The translations under genes and the position numbers were made by a program. This document shows positions 1-8,219 of a DNA stretch of 64,000 nucleotides, piece by piece. Location: contig JBGSTD010000009.1 in NCBI GenBank assembly GCA_041736675.1, forward strand, positions 124,001-188,000. Reading direction: 5' to 3'. The notes under the pieces are model-generated. The model was given only the letters and a program-made list of their open reading frames with translations, had not been told where the DNA came from and did not search any database. The first letter of the stretch is position 1. Every line of letters starts with the position of its first letter. The DNA comes from Salaquimonas sp041736675 (lineage in GTDB: Bacteria; Pseudomonadota; Alphaproteobacteria; Rhizobiales; Rhizobiaceae).

Positions 1-11
1 ACCTGATCAAA

Positions 12-1457
12 TCAACGGCGCATAAAATCCGGGATATGTTGATCGCCGCCAAACGGATGCTTGTCATCGACGTTCAAAAGATCGACCTGGTCCTCATTTC
101 GACCTCGTCCTTGTGCCATTGGTCGTGGAGACCGATCGTTTCTGGGCGAAGGTGACCTTTCCCGGTTTTGAACTTCATTCCGTACGGGCTTTTCAACAAA
201 AGGAGCTGGTTCGGCTTTTGCTTCCGCTGGCGGCTTGCTTCTCGCACCGCGTTTGGAAGTGCTTTTGTCTGAGGCAGGGGTCGAAGATTTTCCCTCTGGT
301 TTGCCGCGGCGGCTGGCCTTGGCATTCCAGACAACTTTGTCACCCTGCCATTCGATCTCTTCGCCAATCAGCTTTTCAATCGCGTCAAAGCCTTTTTGAT
401 CCAGCGGGGTGACAATCATGATTGCTGTACCCTTGCGCCCGGCACGACCGGTACGGCCGATTCGGTGGATATAATCGTCAGCATTGACTGAAACATCATA
501 GTTGAAAACATGGCTGACATCAGGAATGTCGAGACCGCGCGCTGCAACATCGGAGGCGATCAAAATCTTGATCTTGTTGTCTTTGAAAGCCGCCAGCGTT
601 GATGTTCGCGCAGATTGGTCCATGTCACCATGCAATGATCCAACAGAATAGCCATGGCGATCGAGGGATTTCCACAAGTCACCGATTTGGGATTTTCTGT
701 TGCAGAAGATAATCGCATTTTTCAAATCGACTGCATTGTCAATCAGACCGCGCAGCACTGCCCGCTTTTCATAATCGACTGGAGATGAGGCGATGGCGCT
801 CTGTGTGATGGTCTTGGAAGCCGAAGCAGGCTTTGAAACTTCCACCGAAACCGGATTTTGCAGGAACTTCTTTGCCAGATCGTCAATTTCCGGTGGCATG
901 GTCGCCGAGAAAAACAGGGTCTGGCGTGTGAAAGGCACCATTTTGACAATTCGCTCAATGTCAGGGATGAAACCCATGTCGAGCATACGGTCAGCTTCAT
1001 CAATAACTAGAACCTCAACGCCGTTCATCAACAGGCGGCCGCGTTCGAAATGGTCCAGCAATCGGCCTGGTGTTGCAATCAAAACGTCCGCGCCGCGATC
1101 AAGGATTTTGTTCTGATCGGTGAAAGAAACGCCGCCAATCAAGAGGGCGACGCTGAGTTTGTGATTGATGCCGTATTTTTCAAAATTCTCATGAACCTGC
1201 GCCGCAAGTTCGCGTGTAGGTTCAAGGATCAAGGTGCGGGGCATTCGAGCCCGGGCACGCCCTTTTTCCAGCATCGACAACATTGGCAGAACGAAACTTG
1301 CCGTCTTGCCGGTTCCTGTTTGTGCAATACCCAGTACATCACGACGTTGTAGTACGTGCGGAATAGCCTGCTCTTGGATTGGGGTAGGTACAGTATAGCC
1401 GGATGCTTCAACTGCTTTTAGAACTTTTTTGCTCAGTCCGAGCGCTTCAAATGTCAT
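12..1457 (-). CDS. rhlE: DEAD-box ATP-dependent RNA helicase, RhlE type
   Basis: ATP-dependent RNA unwinding enzyme acting in the cytoplasm on structured RNA (ribosome assembly, RNA decay, cold growth). All superfamily 2 motifs can be read in the 481-residue protein: Q-motif region near residue 25, motif I AQTGTGKT (45-52), PTRELA (about 80-85), DEAD (153-156), SAT (about 184) and the C-terminal HRIGRTGRAGR (about 332). The two RecA-like domains fill residues 1-375. The remaining 105 residues are a basic, low-complexity tail rich in K, R, P and S, typical of RhlE-like helicases and probably RNA-binding. The ATG at 1457 starts directly on the conserved N-terminus, MTFEALGLS. The gene has a hairpin-rich upstream region (separate entry). 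Family certain; RhlE rather than another DEAD-box subgroup is likely. Confidence 0.9.
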   Translation of the reverse strand: MTFEALGLSKKVLKAVEASGYTVPTPIQEQAIPHVLQRRDVLGIAQTGTGKTASFVLPMLSMLEKGRARARMPRTLILEPTRELAAQVHENFEKYGINHKLSVALLIGGVSFTDQNKILDRGADVLIATPGRLLDHFERGRLLMNGVEVLVIDEADRMLDMGFIPDIERIVKMVPFTRQTLFFSATMPPEIDDLAKKFLQNPVSVEVSKPASASKTITQSAIASSPVDYEKRAVLRGLIDNAVDLKNAIIFCNRKSQIGDLWKSLDRHGYSVGSLHGDMDQSARTSTLAAFKDNKIKILIASDVAARGLDIPDVSHVFNYDVSVNADDYIHRIGRTGRAGRKGTAIMIVTPLDQKGFDAIEKLIGEEIEWQGDKVVWNAKASRRGKPEGKSSTPASDKSTSKRGARSKPPAEAKAEPAPFVEKPVRNEVQNRERSPSPRNDRSPRPMAQGRGRNEDQVDLLNVDDKHPFGGDQHIPDFMRR

Positions 1458-1610
1458 GTAAGTATTTGTTCTTTCTGTTGCGTGAACTTCGGCGAGCTTT
1501 TGCTCTCCATCTGTCTATTCATATTGAGGGCCACCATCGGCCACCAATCTTCGAGTTCCGCATATGCCGCTACGCGGCATTTATTGAGCAGAGCCATAGG
1601 CTCTACAGGT
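1458..1610 (-). promoter_or_regulatory. structured leader upstream of the RhlE-type helicase
   Basis: Just upstream of the helicase start lie two perfect short hairpins: ATGCCGC-tac-GCGGCAT at 1564-1580 and AGAGCC-ata-GGCTCT at 1590-1604. A direct repeat of GGCCACC occurs at about 1529-1545. RNA helicase genes are often controlled through structured 5' leaders, so this may be a folded untranslated region of about 150 nt. No clear promoter hexamers were found. The rest of the gap up to 1795 shows nothing definite beyond the likely promoter of the rightward gene. Confidence 0.35.
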
Positions 1611-1795
1611 CCGAAAGTCAACTGGTACCTGCATTCATGCTAAACGCCGAATGATGTTTTAAGCCAATGAAGCCTCAACAAATGATCCCTTCTTTTCTAA
1701 AATTAACAACGAGACAATTGGTGCTTCGAAATATTTTTGATTGTAAAACCGTGTTCACTAAGGAACATTACAGAAAATATTTCAGGACAAGTATC

Positions 1796-2398
1796 ATGAA
1801 AAGCGTCTTGCCTTCTTTTTTTATATTGATTGCCGCAACGACTGCTGCATCTGCTGGTCCATGTGAGGAGCGATTTTCACAGTTGCTGCTAACGGGTAAT
1901 GTTGGTCAGGGACCTGTGCGAATCCTGATCAACCAGGAAATCGTAGGCGGAGCCAAAACGGTGAACTACCACTATGGTGATGGCAACAACAACGGCATGA
2001 CCGAGATGGTTGATCCGGTCGATATGCCTTGGTCACTCTTTCTCGGGGACAAGATGTACAGTTCGTCAGACAAGGGTAAATCCTGGAGTTTTGTGAATTC
2101 CTATGATGCAGAAAAGGCACGCGCTGAAATGCAGGCGGCCTTGACCAGTGACGCAGCCGAAGCAACAGGGGTTTTATGCGGTGAGGAATCTGTTGACGGT
2201 GTAAACTATGAGGTTGTCGAAGGCAGCTACAAGTCCAGCATGTCCGCTGGTGCCGGTATCAGTCAAAAATACTGGATAAACAAAAATAGCGGCTGGATTA
2301 CCAAAACCTTCATGCACATCAAGATGACCGGCTTTGAATCGATGTCAACTCAGGTGATCGAACCCTGGCCTGATCTGGTTTTACCTGAGCCGAAATAA
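1796..2398 (+). CDS. secreted/periplasmic protein of unknown function
   Basis: I do not recognise this 200-residue protein. The reading frame is open from 1667, but the sensible start is ATG 1796, which places a classic signal peptide (MKSVLPSFFILIAATTAASA, cut before GPC) at the N-terminus. The mature part has two cysteines (GPCEER near the start and VLCGEE near the middle) that could form a disulfide. The second half alternates polar and hydrophobic residues (YWINKNSGWITKTFMHIKM, then a TQVIE stretch). That pattern resembles the curved beta-sheet of LolA/LppX-like carriers, but this is only a fold guess. It stands alone between the divergent helicase and the convergent parE, whose stop lies 6 nt away. 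Confidence 0.7.
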   Translation: MKSVLPSFFILIAATTAASAGPCEERFSQLLLTGNVGQGPVRILINQEIVGGAKTVNYHYGDGNNNGMTEMVDPVDMPWSLFLGDKMYSSSDKGKSWSFVNSYDAEKARAEMQAALTSDAAEATGVLCGEESVDGVNYEVVEGSYKSSMSAGAGISQKYWINKNSGWITKTFMHIKMTGFESMSTQVIEPWPDLVLPEPK

Positions 2399-2404
2399 CC
2401 GGTC

Positions 2405-4486
2405 TCAAACATCCAGTAATTCATCGTTTGTGAACTCGGCATTTTCCTGAATGAAAGCAAAACGCGCTTCCGGCCTGTTGCCCATCAACTGGTCAACGCA
2501 GTCGCGAGTGTTGTTCTCTTCGCCTTCACGCACTTCAATCCGCAAAAGCGTGCGCTTTTTCGGGTCCATTGTGGTCTCTTTCAACTGTGCTGGCATCATT
2601 TCACCCAAGCCCTTGAACCGGGTGATATCAATCTTGCCCCGGCCGTTGAACATTGTTTCCAACAATTCCTGCCGATGCGCCTCATCTCGGGCATAGGCTG
2701 ATTTGCCACCTTGGGCTAACTTGAAAAGTGGCGGAACGGCCATGTAAAGGTGGTGGTTGCGTATGATATTCGGCATTTCCTGATAAAAGAAAGTGATCAG
2801 GAGCGAGGCAATATGCGCGCCGTCCACATCTGCATCGGTCATGATGATCACCCGGTCATAGCGCAAATCCTCGTCGCGGTATTTCGACCTTGTTCCACAA
2901 CCCAGCGCTTGTATAAGATCGGCAATCTGCTGGTTTGCAGCCAATTTCTCGGCACTGGCAGAGCCTACGTTTAGAATTTTGCCTCGCAAGGGCAGGATTG
3001 CCTGATTGATTCGGTTGCGCGCCTGTTTGGCTGAGCCCCCCGCAGAATCGCCCTCAACAATAAAAAGTTCGGTGCCGCCGGTCGCGTTTGCAGAGCAATC
3101 AGCCAGTTTACCCGGCAAGCGCAGTTTGCGGGTTGCACTCTTGCGGTTGATTTCCTTTTCCTTGCGTCGGCGCATGCGCTCGTCAGCCCGGTCAAGCACC
3201 CAATCAAGCAATTTGCTGGCTTGGGCAGGCGAGGCGGCAAGCCAATGATCAAACGGATCTCGGATGGCATTTTCAACGACCTTTTGAGCTTCGACGGTTG
3301 CCAGCTTGTCTTTGGTCTGGCCAACAAATTCAGGCTCCCGAATAAAGACAGACAACATCGCCGCCGCAGATGTCATCACATCGTCGGTGGTAATCAACGC
3401 CACTTTCTTGTTGCCGATCATTTCGCCGTATTGCTTGAGGCCACGGGTCAAGGCAATGCGGAAGCCCGCTTCGTGGGTTCCACCTTCGGCTGTTGGAATG
3501 GTATTGCAGTATGAGTTGACAAAACCGTCATCGCCGTACCAGGTTACTGCCCATTCCAGCGACCCGTTTTTGCCTGCCTGATCGGATTTGCCTGCAAAAG
3601 GTTCGCTCGTTACCTTGTGCTGGTTTCCGATTGATTCTTCCAGATAGTCACGCAACCCACCTGGAAAATGGAAGGTGGCTTTCGGCTCAACCTCGGTCTT
3701 TTCCCTGATCAGTGTTGGATCGCAAGTCCAGCGAATTTCCACACCGCCAAATAGATAGGCTTTGGAACGTGCCATCTTGAAAAGCCGCTCAGGCGAAAAT
3801 TTGCAGCCCTTTCCAAAGATTTCCTCATCCGGTTTGAATTTTATTTTCGTGCCACGCCGATTGTGGACCTCGCCGATATTCTTTAGTGGAGCAAGCGGAA
3901 TACCGCGCGAAAATTCCTGTACAAACAGGGTTCTGTTGCGTGCAACTTCAACAATCAGATGATCTGAAAGGGCATTGACAACAGAGACACCTACCCCGTG
4001 GAGACCGCCGGATGTTTCATAGGCCTTGCCGTCAAACTTGCCGCCTGCGTGAAGAATGGTCATGACCACTTCAACGGTCGATTTGCCTTCCTTTAGATAT
4101 TTTGGGTGAACATCTGTAGGTATGCCGCGGCCATTGTCTGTAACAGTCAGATAACCTTCGGCATCAAGTTCAACCTCGATCCAGGAGGCGTGACCGGCAA
4201 CCGCTTCATCCATTGAGTTGTCAATTACCTCTGCAAAAAGGTGATGCATCGCCTTGTCATCGGTGCCGCCGATATACATGCCAGGGCGCTTGCGGACAGG
4301 TTCAAGCCCCTCAAGAACGGAGATGGATTCCGCGCCATAATCGTCGCCACTGGAAGATGCCGCAGGGCGTGGAGACTTGAGCGGTGCACTGTTGCTGCTG
4401 CCACTCAAAGCTTTTGGCTCTGGCGCGCGCTTTTCCGGCATGGCGCCGCCAAACAGATCGTCGGTATTTTCCATTGTATTGCGCAT
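2405..4486 (-). CDS. parE: DNA topoisomerase IV subunit B (ParE)
   Basis: ATPase subunit of topoisomerase IV, which decatenates daughter chromosomes together with ParC. The GHKL ATPase domain shows the N-box (EVIDNSMDEA), DNGRGIP and GGLHGVGVSVVNALS motifs. The transducer domain follows, with the conserved QTKDKL. The Toprim domain shows EGDSAGGSAKQARNR, and the acidic TDADVDGAHI lies further on. Length of about 693 residues and the absence of the longer GyrB tail favour ParE over GyrB. The N-terminal 55 residues are low-complexity and not conserved. The open frame reaches a TTG at 4492; ATG 4486 or ATG 4474 is the likelier start. It is followed downstream by the secreted-protein gene in convergent orientation. 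Confidence 0.9.
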   Translation of the reverse strand: MRNTMENTDDLFGGAMPEKRAPEPKALSGSSNSAPLKSPRPAASSSGDDYGAESISVLEGLEPVRKRPGMYIGGTDDKAMHHLFAEVIDNSMDEAVAGHASWIEVELDAEGYLTVTDNGRGIPTDVHPKYLKEGKSTVEVVMTILHAGGKFDGKAYETSGGLHGVGVSVVNALSDHLIVEVARNRTLFVQEFSRGIPLAPLKNIGEVHNRRGTKIKFKPDEEIFGKGCKFSPERLFKMARSKAYLFGGVEIRWTCDPTLIREKTEVEPKATFHFPGGLRDYLEESIGNQHKVTSEPFAGKSDQAGKNGSLEWAVTWYGDDGFVNSYCNTIPTAEGGTHEAGFRIALTRGLKQYGEMIGNKKVALITTDDVMTSAAAMLSVFIREPEFVGQTKDKLATVEAQKVVENAIRDPFDHWLAASPAQASKLLDWVLDRADERMRRRKEKEINRKSATRKLRLPGKLADCSANATGGTELFIVEGDSAGGSAKQARNRINQAILPLRGKILNVGSASAEKLAANQQIADLIQALGCGTRSKYRDEDLRYDRVIIMTDADVDGAHIASLLITFFYQEMPNIIRNHHLYMAVPPLFKLAQGGKSAYARDEAHRQELLETMFNGRGKIDITRFKGLGEMMPAQLKETTMDPKKRTLLRIEVREGEENNTRDCVDQLMGNRPEARFAFIQENAEFTNDELLDV

Positions 4487-4517
4487 CTTCAACTAGATTT
4501 ACGAATCACCGCAGACT

Positions 4518-5660
4518 CTAACCATAGAGACTGTGATATGCGAGATTTGATGTGGATTTTTCCAGATCGGTGCATTCATATTTAGCAGTATCGAGCCATT
4601 TTGGCGAAATTTCCACACCCCAGCCGGGCTCCCCGCTTATATTGACTTTTCCGTCATTGATCTCGAAGGGCGATTTTACAAACAAATCCCGTTGCCAAGG
4701 GTAATAATCATCGCCTTCGATGGAGAATTCGAGATACTTGCCTGCATTGGGAATGGCCCGAAGCAGGTGCATGGTAAAAAGGGTGATCATGGAAAGATTT
4801 GCCGCGTGCGGGGTGCAGTCAAAGCCGGCTGCCGCTCCCATTTTGCACAGTTCCAATGTGCGGCATATGCCACCCATATAAAGGATGTCCGGCTGAAGTA
4901 TGTCGACGGTTTTAGTTGCAATCATCCGTTTCCAATGTTGCATGTCGCAATCCTGCTCGCCGCCTGCAACTGATATATCAAGAGCATCAGTGACCTTTTT
5001 GGTCTCTTCCATTTCCCAATAAAGGCATGGCTCTTCAAAATGTTCGTAACCTTGATCTTCCAGCATTTTGCCAACCGCAACGGCGCGATTTGCTGAAAAT
5101 CCGGAATTTGCATCAACAAGCAGTGAAGCAGCCGGACCAAGCGATTTGCGGATGGTCGGGATAATTTCTTCGGTTCTGCCCGGCCATTGGTCGACATCAC
5201 GACCGCACTCTGCTCCAACCCGCACCTTGAAGGCATTAAAACCATGTTCACCCTGCAGGCGGATCATCCTTTCGGCTTCATCGATCGGGGTGATGTTCCG
5301 CTTCATGGAAGAGGCATAGGCCCGCAAGGGACCAGGCGAGCCACCGATCAGACTAGCAACGGGTATTTCAGCCTGCTTGCCGCGCCAGTCCCACACAGCG
5401 GTATCGAAACCTGCAAGGGCACGCCACAAATAAGAACCCGGATATTTATGTTCATGTTCAGGAATTTTTGAGACAAGCGCCTCAAGTTCGTCTGTATCGC
5501 GGCCAATCGCCCAATGAGCGATCTGGCGGTGGAATATCTGGCAGGTGATGTCACTGTTGTAATTGGCAACCTGGCCCCATCCTGTTGAGCCATCTTCAGC
5601 AGTAAGACGTACAAAGCCGACAAATTCGTTGCAGAAGGTCTCAAGCCTGATGATTTTCAT
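4518..5660 (-). CDS. enolase-superfamily enzyme, mandelate racemase subgroup
   Basis: 380-residue enzyme expected to abstract an alpha-proton from a carboxylate substrate (sugar-acid dehydratase or racemase type). Metal ligands are visible at D183 (VDAN), E209 (FEEP) and E235 (GGEQD). The acid/base residues are a K-V-R motif at 145-147 and His285 (TPHAANLS). Asp258 lies 27 residues before that histidine, the same spacing as the Asp-His dyad of mandelate racemase. This separates it from the muconate-lactonising and dipeptide-epimerase subgroups, which use two lysines. The substrate cannot be read from sequence: no sugar-acid regulator or transporter sits next to it. It starts at ATG 5660 and is co-directional with parE, but the 31-nt gap leaves operon membership open. 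Confidence 0.82.
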   Translation of the reverse strand: MKIIRLETFCNEFVGFVRLTAEDGSTGWGQVANYNSDITCQIFHRQIAHWAIGRDTDELEALVSKIPEHEHKYPGSYLWRALAGFDTAVWDWRGKQAEIPVASLIGGSPGPLRAYASSMKRNITPIDEAERMIRLQGEHGFNAFKVRVGAECGRDVDQWPGRTEEIIPTIRKSLGPAASLLVDANSGFSANRAVAVGKMLEDQGYEHFEEPCLYWEMEETKKVTDALDISVAGGEQDCDMQHWKRMIATKTVDILQPDILYMGGICRTLELCKMGAAAGFDCTPHAANLSMITLFTMHLLRAIPNAGKYLEFSIEGDDYYPWQRDLFVKSPFEINDGKVNISGEPGWGVEISPKWLDTAKYECTDLEKSTSNLAYHSLYG

Positions 5661-5725
5661 GATTCATGTCCAAATTTCGGTGGCAAGCCTTCATGTCACA
5701 TTTTTGAACAATGAAAAACTGAAAA

Positions 5726-5749
5726 CCCCGACCTGTTTCCAGATCGGGG
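5726..5749 (-). terminator. hairpin terminator downstream of the BA14K gene
   Basis: Stem CCCCGA/TCGGGG, extended by CTG/CAG inside, followed on the minus strand by TTTTCAGTTTTTC. A second stem-loop (GGAAA-AGTGA type) lies at about 5779-5808, immediately after the BA14K stop. Both suit termination of the leftward BA14K transcript before the enolase-superfamily gene. Confidence 0.6.
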
Positions 5750-5819
5750 CTTTACCGCTTTGCAATAGCCAAGCAATGATCGGAAAAAGTGAAAGACACT
5801 CACTCTTTCCTTGGGGGCA

Positions 5820-6347
5820 TCATTTGACTACACAAAAGTGGTCTCTGCTGTCATAGCCTCTGTAGGTGCCGGTACTGACATTGAAGCTGCGATACTTGCT
5901 TGAGCACCACTCGGCCCACTCTGGTGTCCAAGGCTCATAGGAAGCCGAAACGCTGTCTTCATAGCGAATTACGCGTGGCTCATCGATCACAGGGCTAATG
6001 GGTTCACGGTATATCTCACGGGGCTGGTCATAGTCTGCCAATGGCTGACGGTATACCGGCGCAGGACGCACGTAGACAGGTTCCCGTTCCACATAAACTG
6101 TTCTGGGTCTTGTAGCTTGATCGGCAATGATTGCGCCAATCGCAAGCCCGACAATGCCTGCCGCCAGAGCATCTCCGTTGCTACTGCGTCTCTCGCGGTA
6201 AATCGGGCGGTGGCTGTCATGTCCGCGCCAATGTTTGCGGTGGCCTGCTTCGGCCACTGAAACGGGTAGGGCGGCGGTAGCCAGGAAACTGGTAGTAAGC
6301 GCCAGTGCGATGGCTTTTGTAGCAGTGGATTTTAGGGAATGACGCAT
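5820..6347 (-). CDS. BA14K family secreted protein
   Basis: 175-residue exported protein. The start at ATG 6347 is decided by a near-perfect ribosome binding site (AAGGAGG, 6 nt upstream) and by the signal peptide that follows (MRHSLKSTATKAIALALTTS to about AEAG). After a basic His/Arg segment comes a glycine-zipper-like hydrophobic stretch (AAGIVGLAIGAIIA), then a Tyr/Pro-rich linker with repeated VYV and REPxY elements. The C-terminal 40 residues carry the BA14K signature, W-x-WCSSKYRSFN, a TGTYRGYDSR stretch and FCVVK, with two cysteines likely to be disulfide-bonded. BA14K proteins were named from an immunoreactive Brucella protein and are common in Hyphomicrobiales; their molecular role is not settled. 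It is monocistronic, divergent from nadE. Confidence 0.85.
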   Translation of the reverse strand: MRHSLKSTATKAIALALTTSFLATAALPVSVAEAGHRKHWRGHDSHRPIYRERRSSNGDALAAGIVGLAIGAIIADQATRPRTVYVEREPVYVRPAPVYRQPLADYDQPREIYREPISPVIDEPRVIRYEDSVSASYEPWTPEWAEWCSSKYRSFNVSTGTYRGYDSRDHFCVVK

Positions 6348-6506
6348 GGGTGCCTCCTTGAGATAGTGCTTGTTCCAACATGTCGGATTCGGCTGAAATG
6401 TTGTTCTTGGCGTGACTATGCATTTCACTACCTGAATGCAGTCTGAATAAGGCGCTCAAAAAAATTTGATCTGTTCAACAAACCTGAATCCAGCTAACAA
6501 ACGAAC

Positions 6507-8192
6507 ATGACCAAAGCACCAGATACACTTCGAATTGCCGTTGCCCAGCTCAATCCCGTCATGGGAGATATCAGGGGTAATATTGCCCTTGCACGCGAGG
6601 CTAGAGCAGATGCCGCGCGAAATCAGGCCGATCTCGTATTTTTCACAGAGCTGTTCGTGTCAGGCTATCCACCGGAGGATCTGGTGAAAAAGCCGGCCTT
6701 TCTCGAGGACTGCCTTGAAGCAGTGGAGGATCTTGCAAAAGATACCGCTGACGGCGGCCCAGGCATTATCATCGGTTGTCCCTATGCTGAAAACGGCAAG
6801 ACATACAATGCTGTCGCGGTTTTGGACGAAGGCAGGGTGCAAACGTGGCGGTTAAAAGTGGACCTGCCCAATTATGGTGAATTTGACGAGAAACGCGTCT
6901 TTGATGCAGGTCCGATGCCCGGTCCGGTGAATTTTCGTGGTGTTCGACTTGGCATCCCCATATGTGAAGATATCTGGGGGGAGATGGGAGTTTGCGAAAC
7001 CCTTGCAGAATCAGGCGCTGAAATTCTCCTGTCTCCCAATGGTTCACCCTATTATCGCGGCAAAATGGATATTCGCCATCAAGTGGTGATCAAACAGGTC
7101 ATCGAGACAGGCCTGCCGATGATCTATGCCAACCAGATGGGCGGGCAGGACGAACTGATGTTCGACGGCGGTTCCTTTGTTGTCAATGCCGACAAAAAGC
7201 TGGTTGTTCAGATGAACCAGTTTGAAAGCAATTGCATCACAACGACCTGGCGCAGAAACAGGCAGGGGCAAAAAGAATTCTGGTCCTGCGATGAAGGGGT
7301 GCGGGCAAGGGTACCGGATCCAGATGAAGCCGACTGGCGCGCCTGCGTCATGGGGCTGCGCGATTATGTCAACAAGAACGGCTTCAAGAATGTCGTGTTG
7401 GGCTTGTCCGGTGGTATCGATTCTGCGATCTGTGCCGCACTGAGCGTTGATGCACTTGGCGAGGAGCGGGTGCGATGCATAATGATGCCTTATCGCTATA
7501 CCTCCAAGGACAGCCTTGTCGACGCTGAGGAATGTGCAAAACTGCTGGGAGTTCGGTATGAAGTGATCCCCATCGAGGAACCGGTAAAAGGTTTCTCGAA
7601 AGCGCTGGCGAAAGCGTTTGATGGTACAAGTGAGGGTGTGACCGAGGAAAACCTCCAATCGCGTGCAAGGGGAGTCATCCTGATGGCGATCTCCAACAAA
7701 TTCGGTTCGATGGTTGTGACAACCGGAAACAAGTCGGAAATGTCAGTCGGCTATGCTACTATTTATGGCGACATGAACGGGGGTTACAACCCGATCAAGG
7801 ACCTTTACAAGATGCAGGTTTATCGGCTTTCCGATTGGCGAAACTCCCATTGTCCGCCAGACTGCAAAGGACCGACGGGAGTTGTCATACCTCAAAACAT
7901 CATCGACAAAGCTCCATCAGCTGAACTGCGCCCGGACCAGACTGATCAGGATTCATTGCCTCCATACCCTGTCCTTGATGATATCCTCGAATGTCTTGTC
8001 GAAAAGGAAATGTCGACCGAAGAAATTGTAGCGAAGGGACATGACGAGGCAACTGTTCACCGCATCGAGCATTTGTTGTATATTGCCGAGTACAAGCGTC
8101 GCCAATCAGCGCCGGGTGTGAAAATCACGAAAAAGAACTTCGGCCGGGACAGGCGGTATCCGATCACGAACCGCTACAGGGACAGAGGGTGA
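6507..8192 (+). CDS. nadE: glutamine-dependent NAD+ synthetase
   Basis: Last step of NAD+ biosynthesis: amidation of nicotinate adenine dinucleotide using ammonia released from glutamine. The N-terminal nitrilase-type glutaminase domain (about 6-265) has the catalytic triad Glu48 (FFTELF), Lys117 (WRLKVDLPNYGEFDEKR) and Cys153 (PICEDIW). The C-terminal synthetase domain (about 285-561) has the ATP-pyrophosphatase P-loop SGGIDS at 301-306 and TTGNKSEMSVGYAT downstream. The length of 561 residues is normal for the two-domain form. The iron-sulfur photolyase gene begins 27 nt after its stop, so the two may be co-transcribed. Confidence 0.95.
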   Translation: MTKAPDTLRIAVAQLNPVMGDIRGNIALAREARADAARNQADLVFFTELFVSGYPPEDLVKKPAFLEDCLEAVEDLAKDTADGGPGIIIGCPYAENGKTYNAVAVLDEGRVQTWRLKVDLPNYGEFDEKRVFDAGPMPGPVNFRGVRLGIPICEDIWGEMGVCETLAESGAEILLSPNGSPYYRGKMDIRHQVVIKQVIETGLPMIYANQMGGQDELMFDGGSFVVNADKKLVVQMNQFESNCITTTWRRNRQGQKEFWSCDEGVRARVPDPDEADWRACVMGLRDYVNKNGFKNVVLGLSGGIDSAICAALSVDALGEERVRCIMMPYRYTSKDSLVDAEECAKLLGVRYEVIPIEEPVKGFSKALAKAFDGTSEGVTEENLQSRARGVILMAISNKFGSMVVTTGNKSEMSVGYATIYGDMNGGYNPIKDLYKMQVYRLSDWRNSHCPPDCKGPTGVVIPQNIIDKAPSAELRPDQTDQDSLPPYPVLDDILECLVEKEMSTEEIVAKGHDEATVHRIEHLLYIAEYKRRQSAPGVKITKKNFGRDRRYPITNRYRDRG

Positions 8193-8219
8193 TTTTTCGG
8201 GATAAGTGGGTAGGCACAA

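Noticed and set aside
7044..7658. 204-codon open frame on the minus strand inside nadE
   Set aside because: It lies wholly within a well-supported gene, has no ribosome site or recognisable domain, and its composition is that of an antisense frame.
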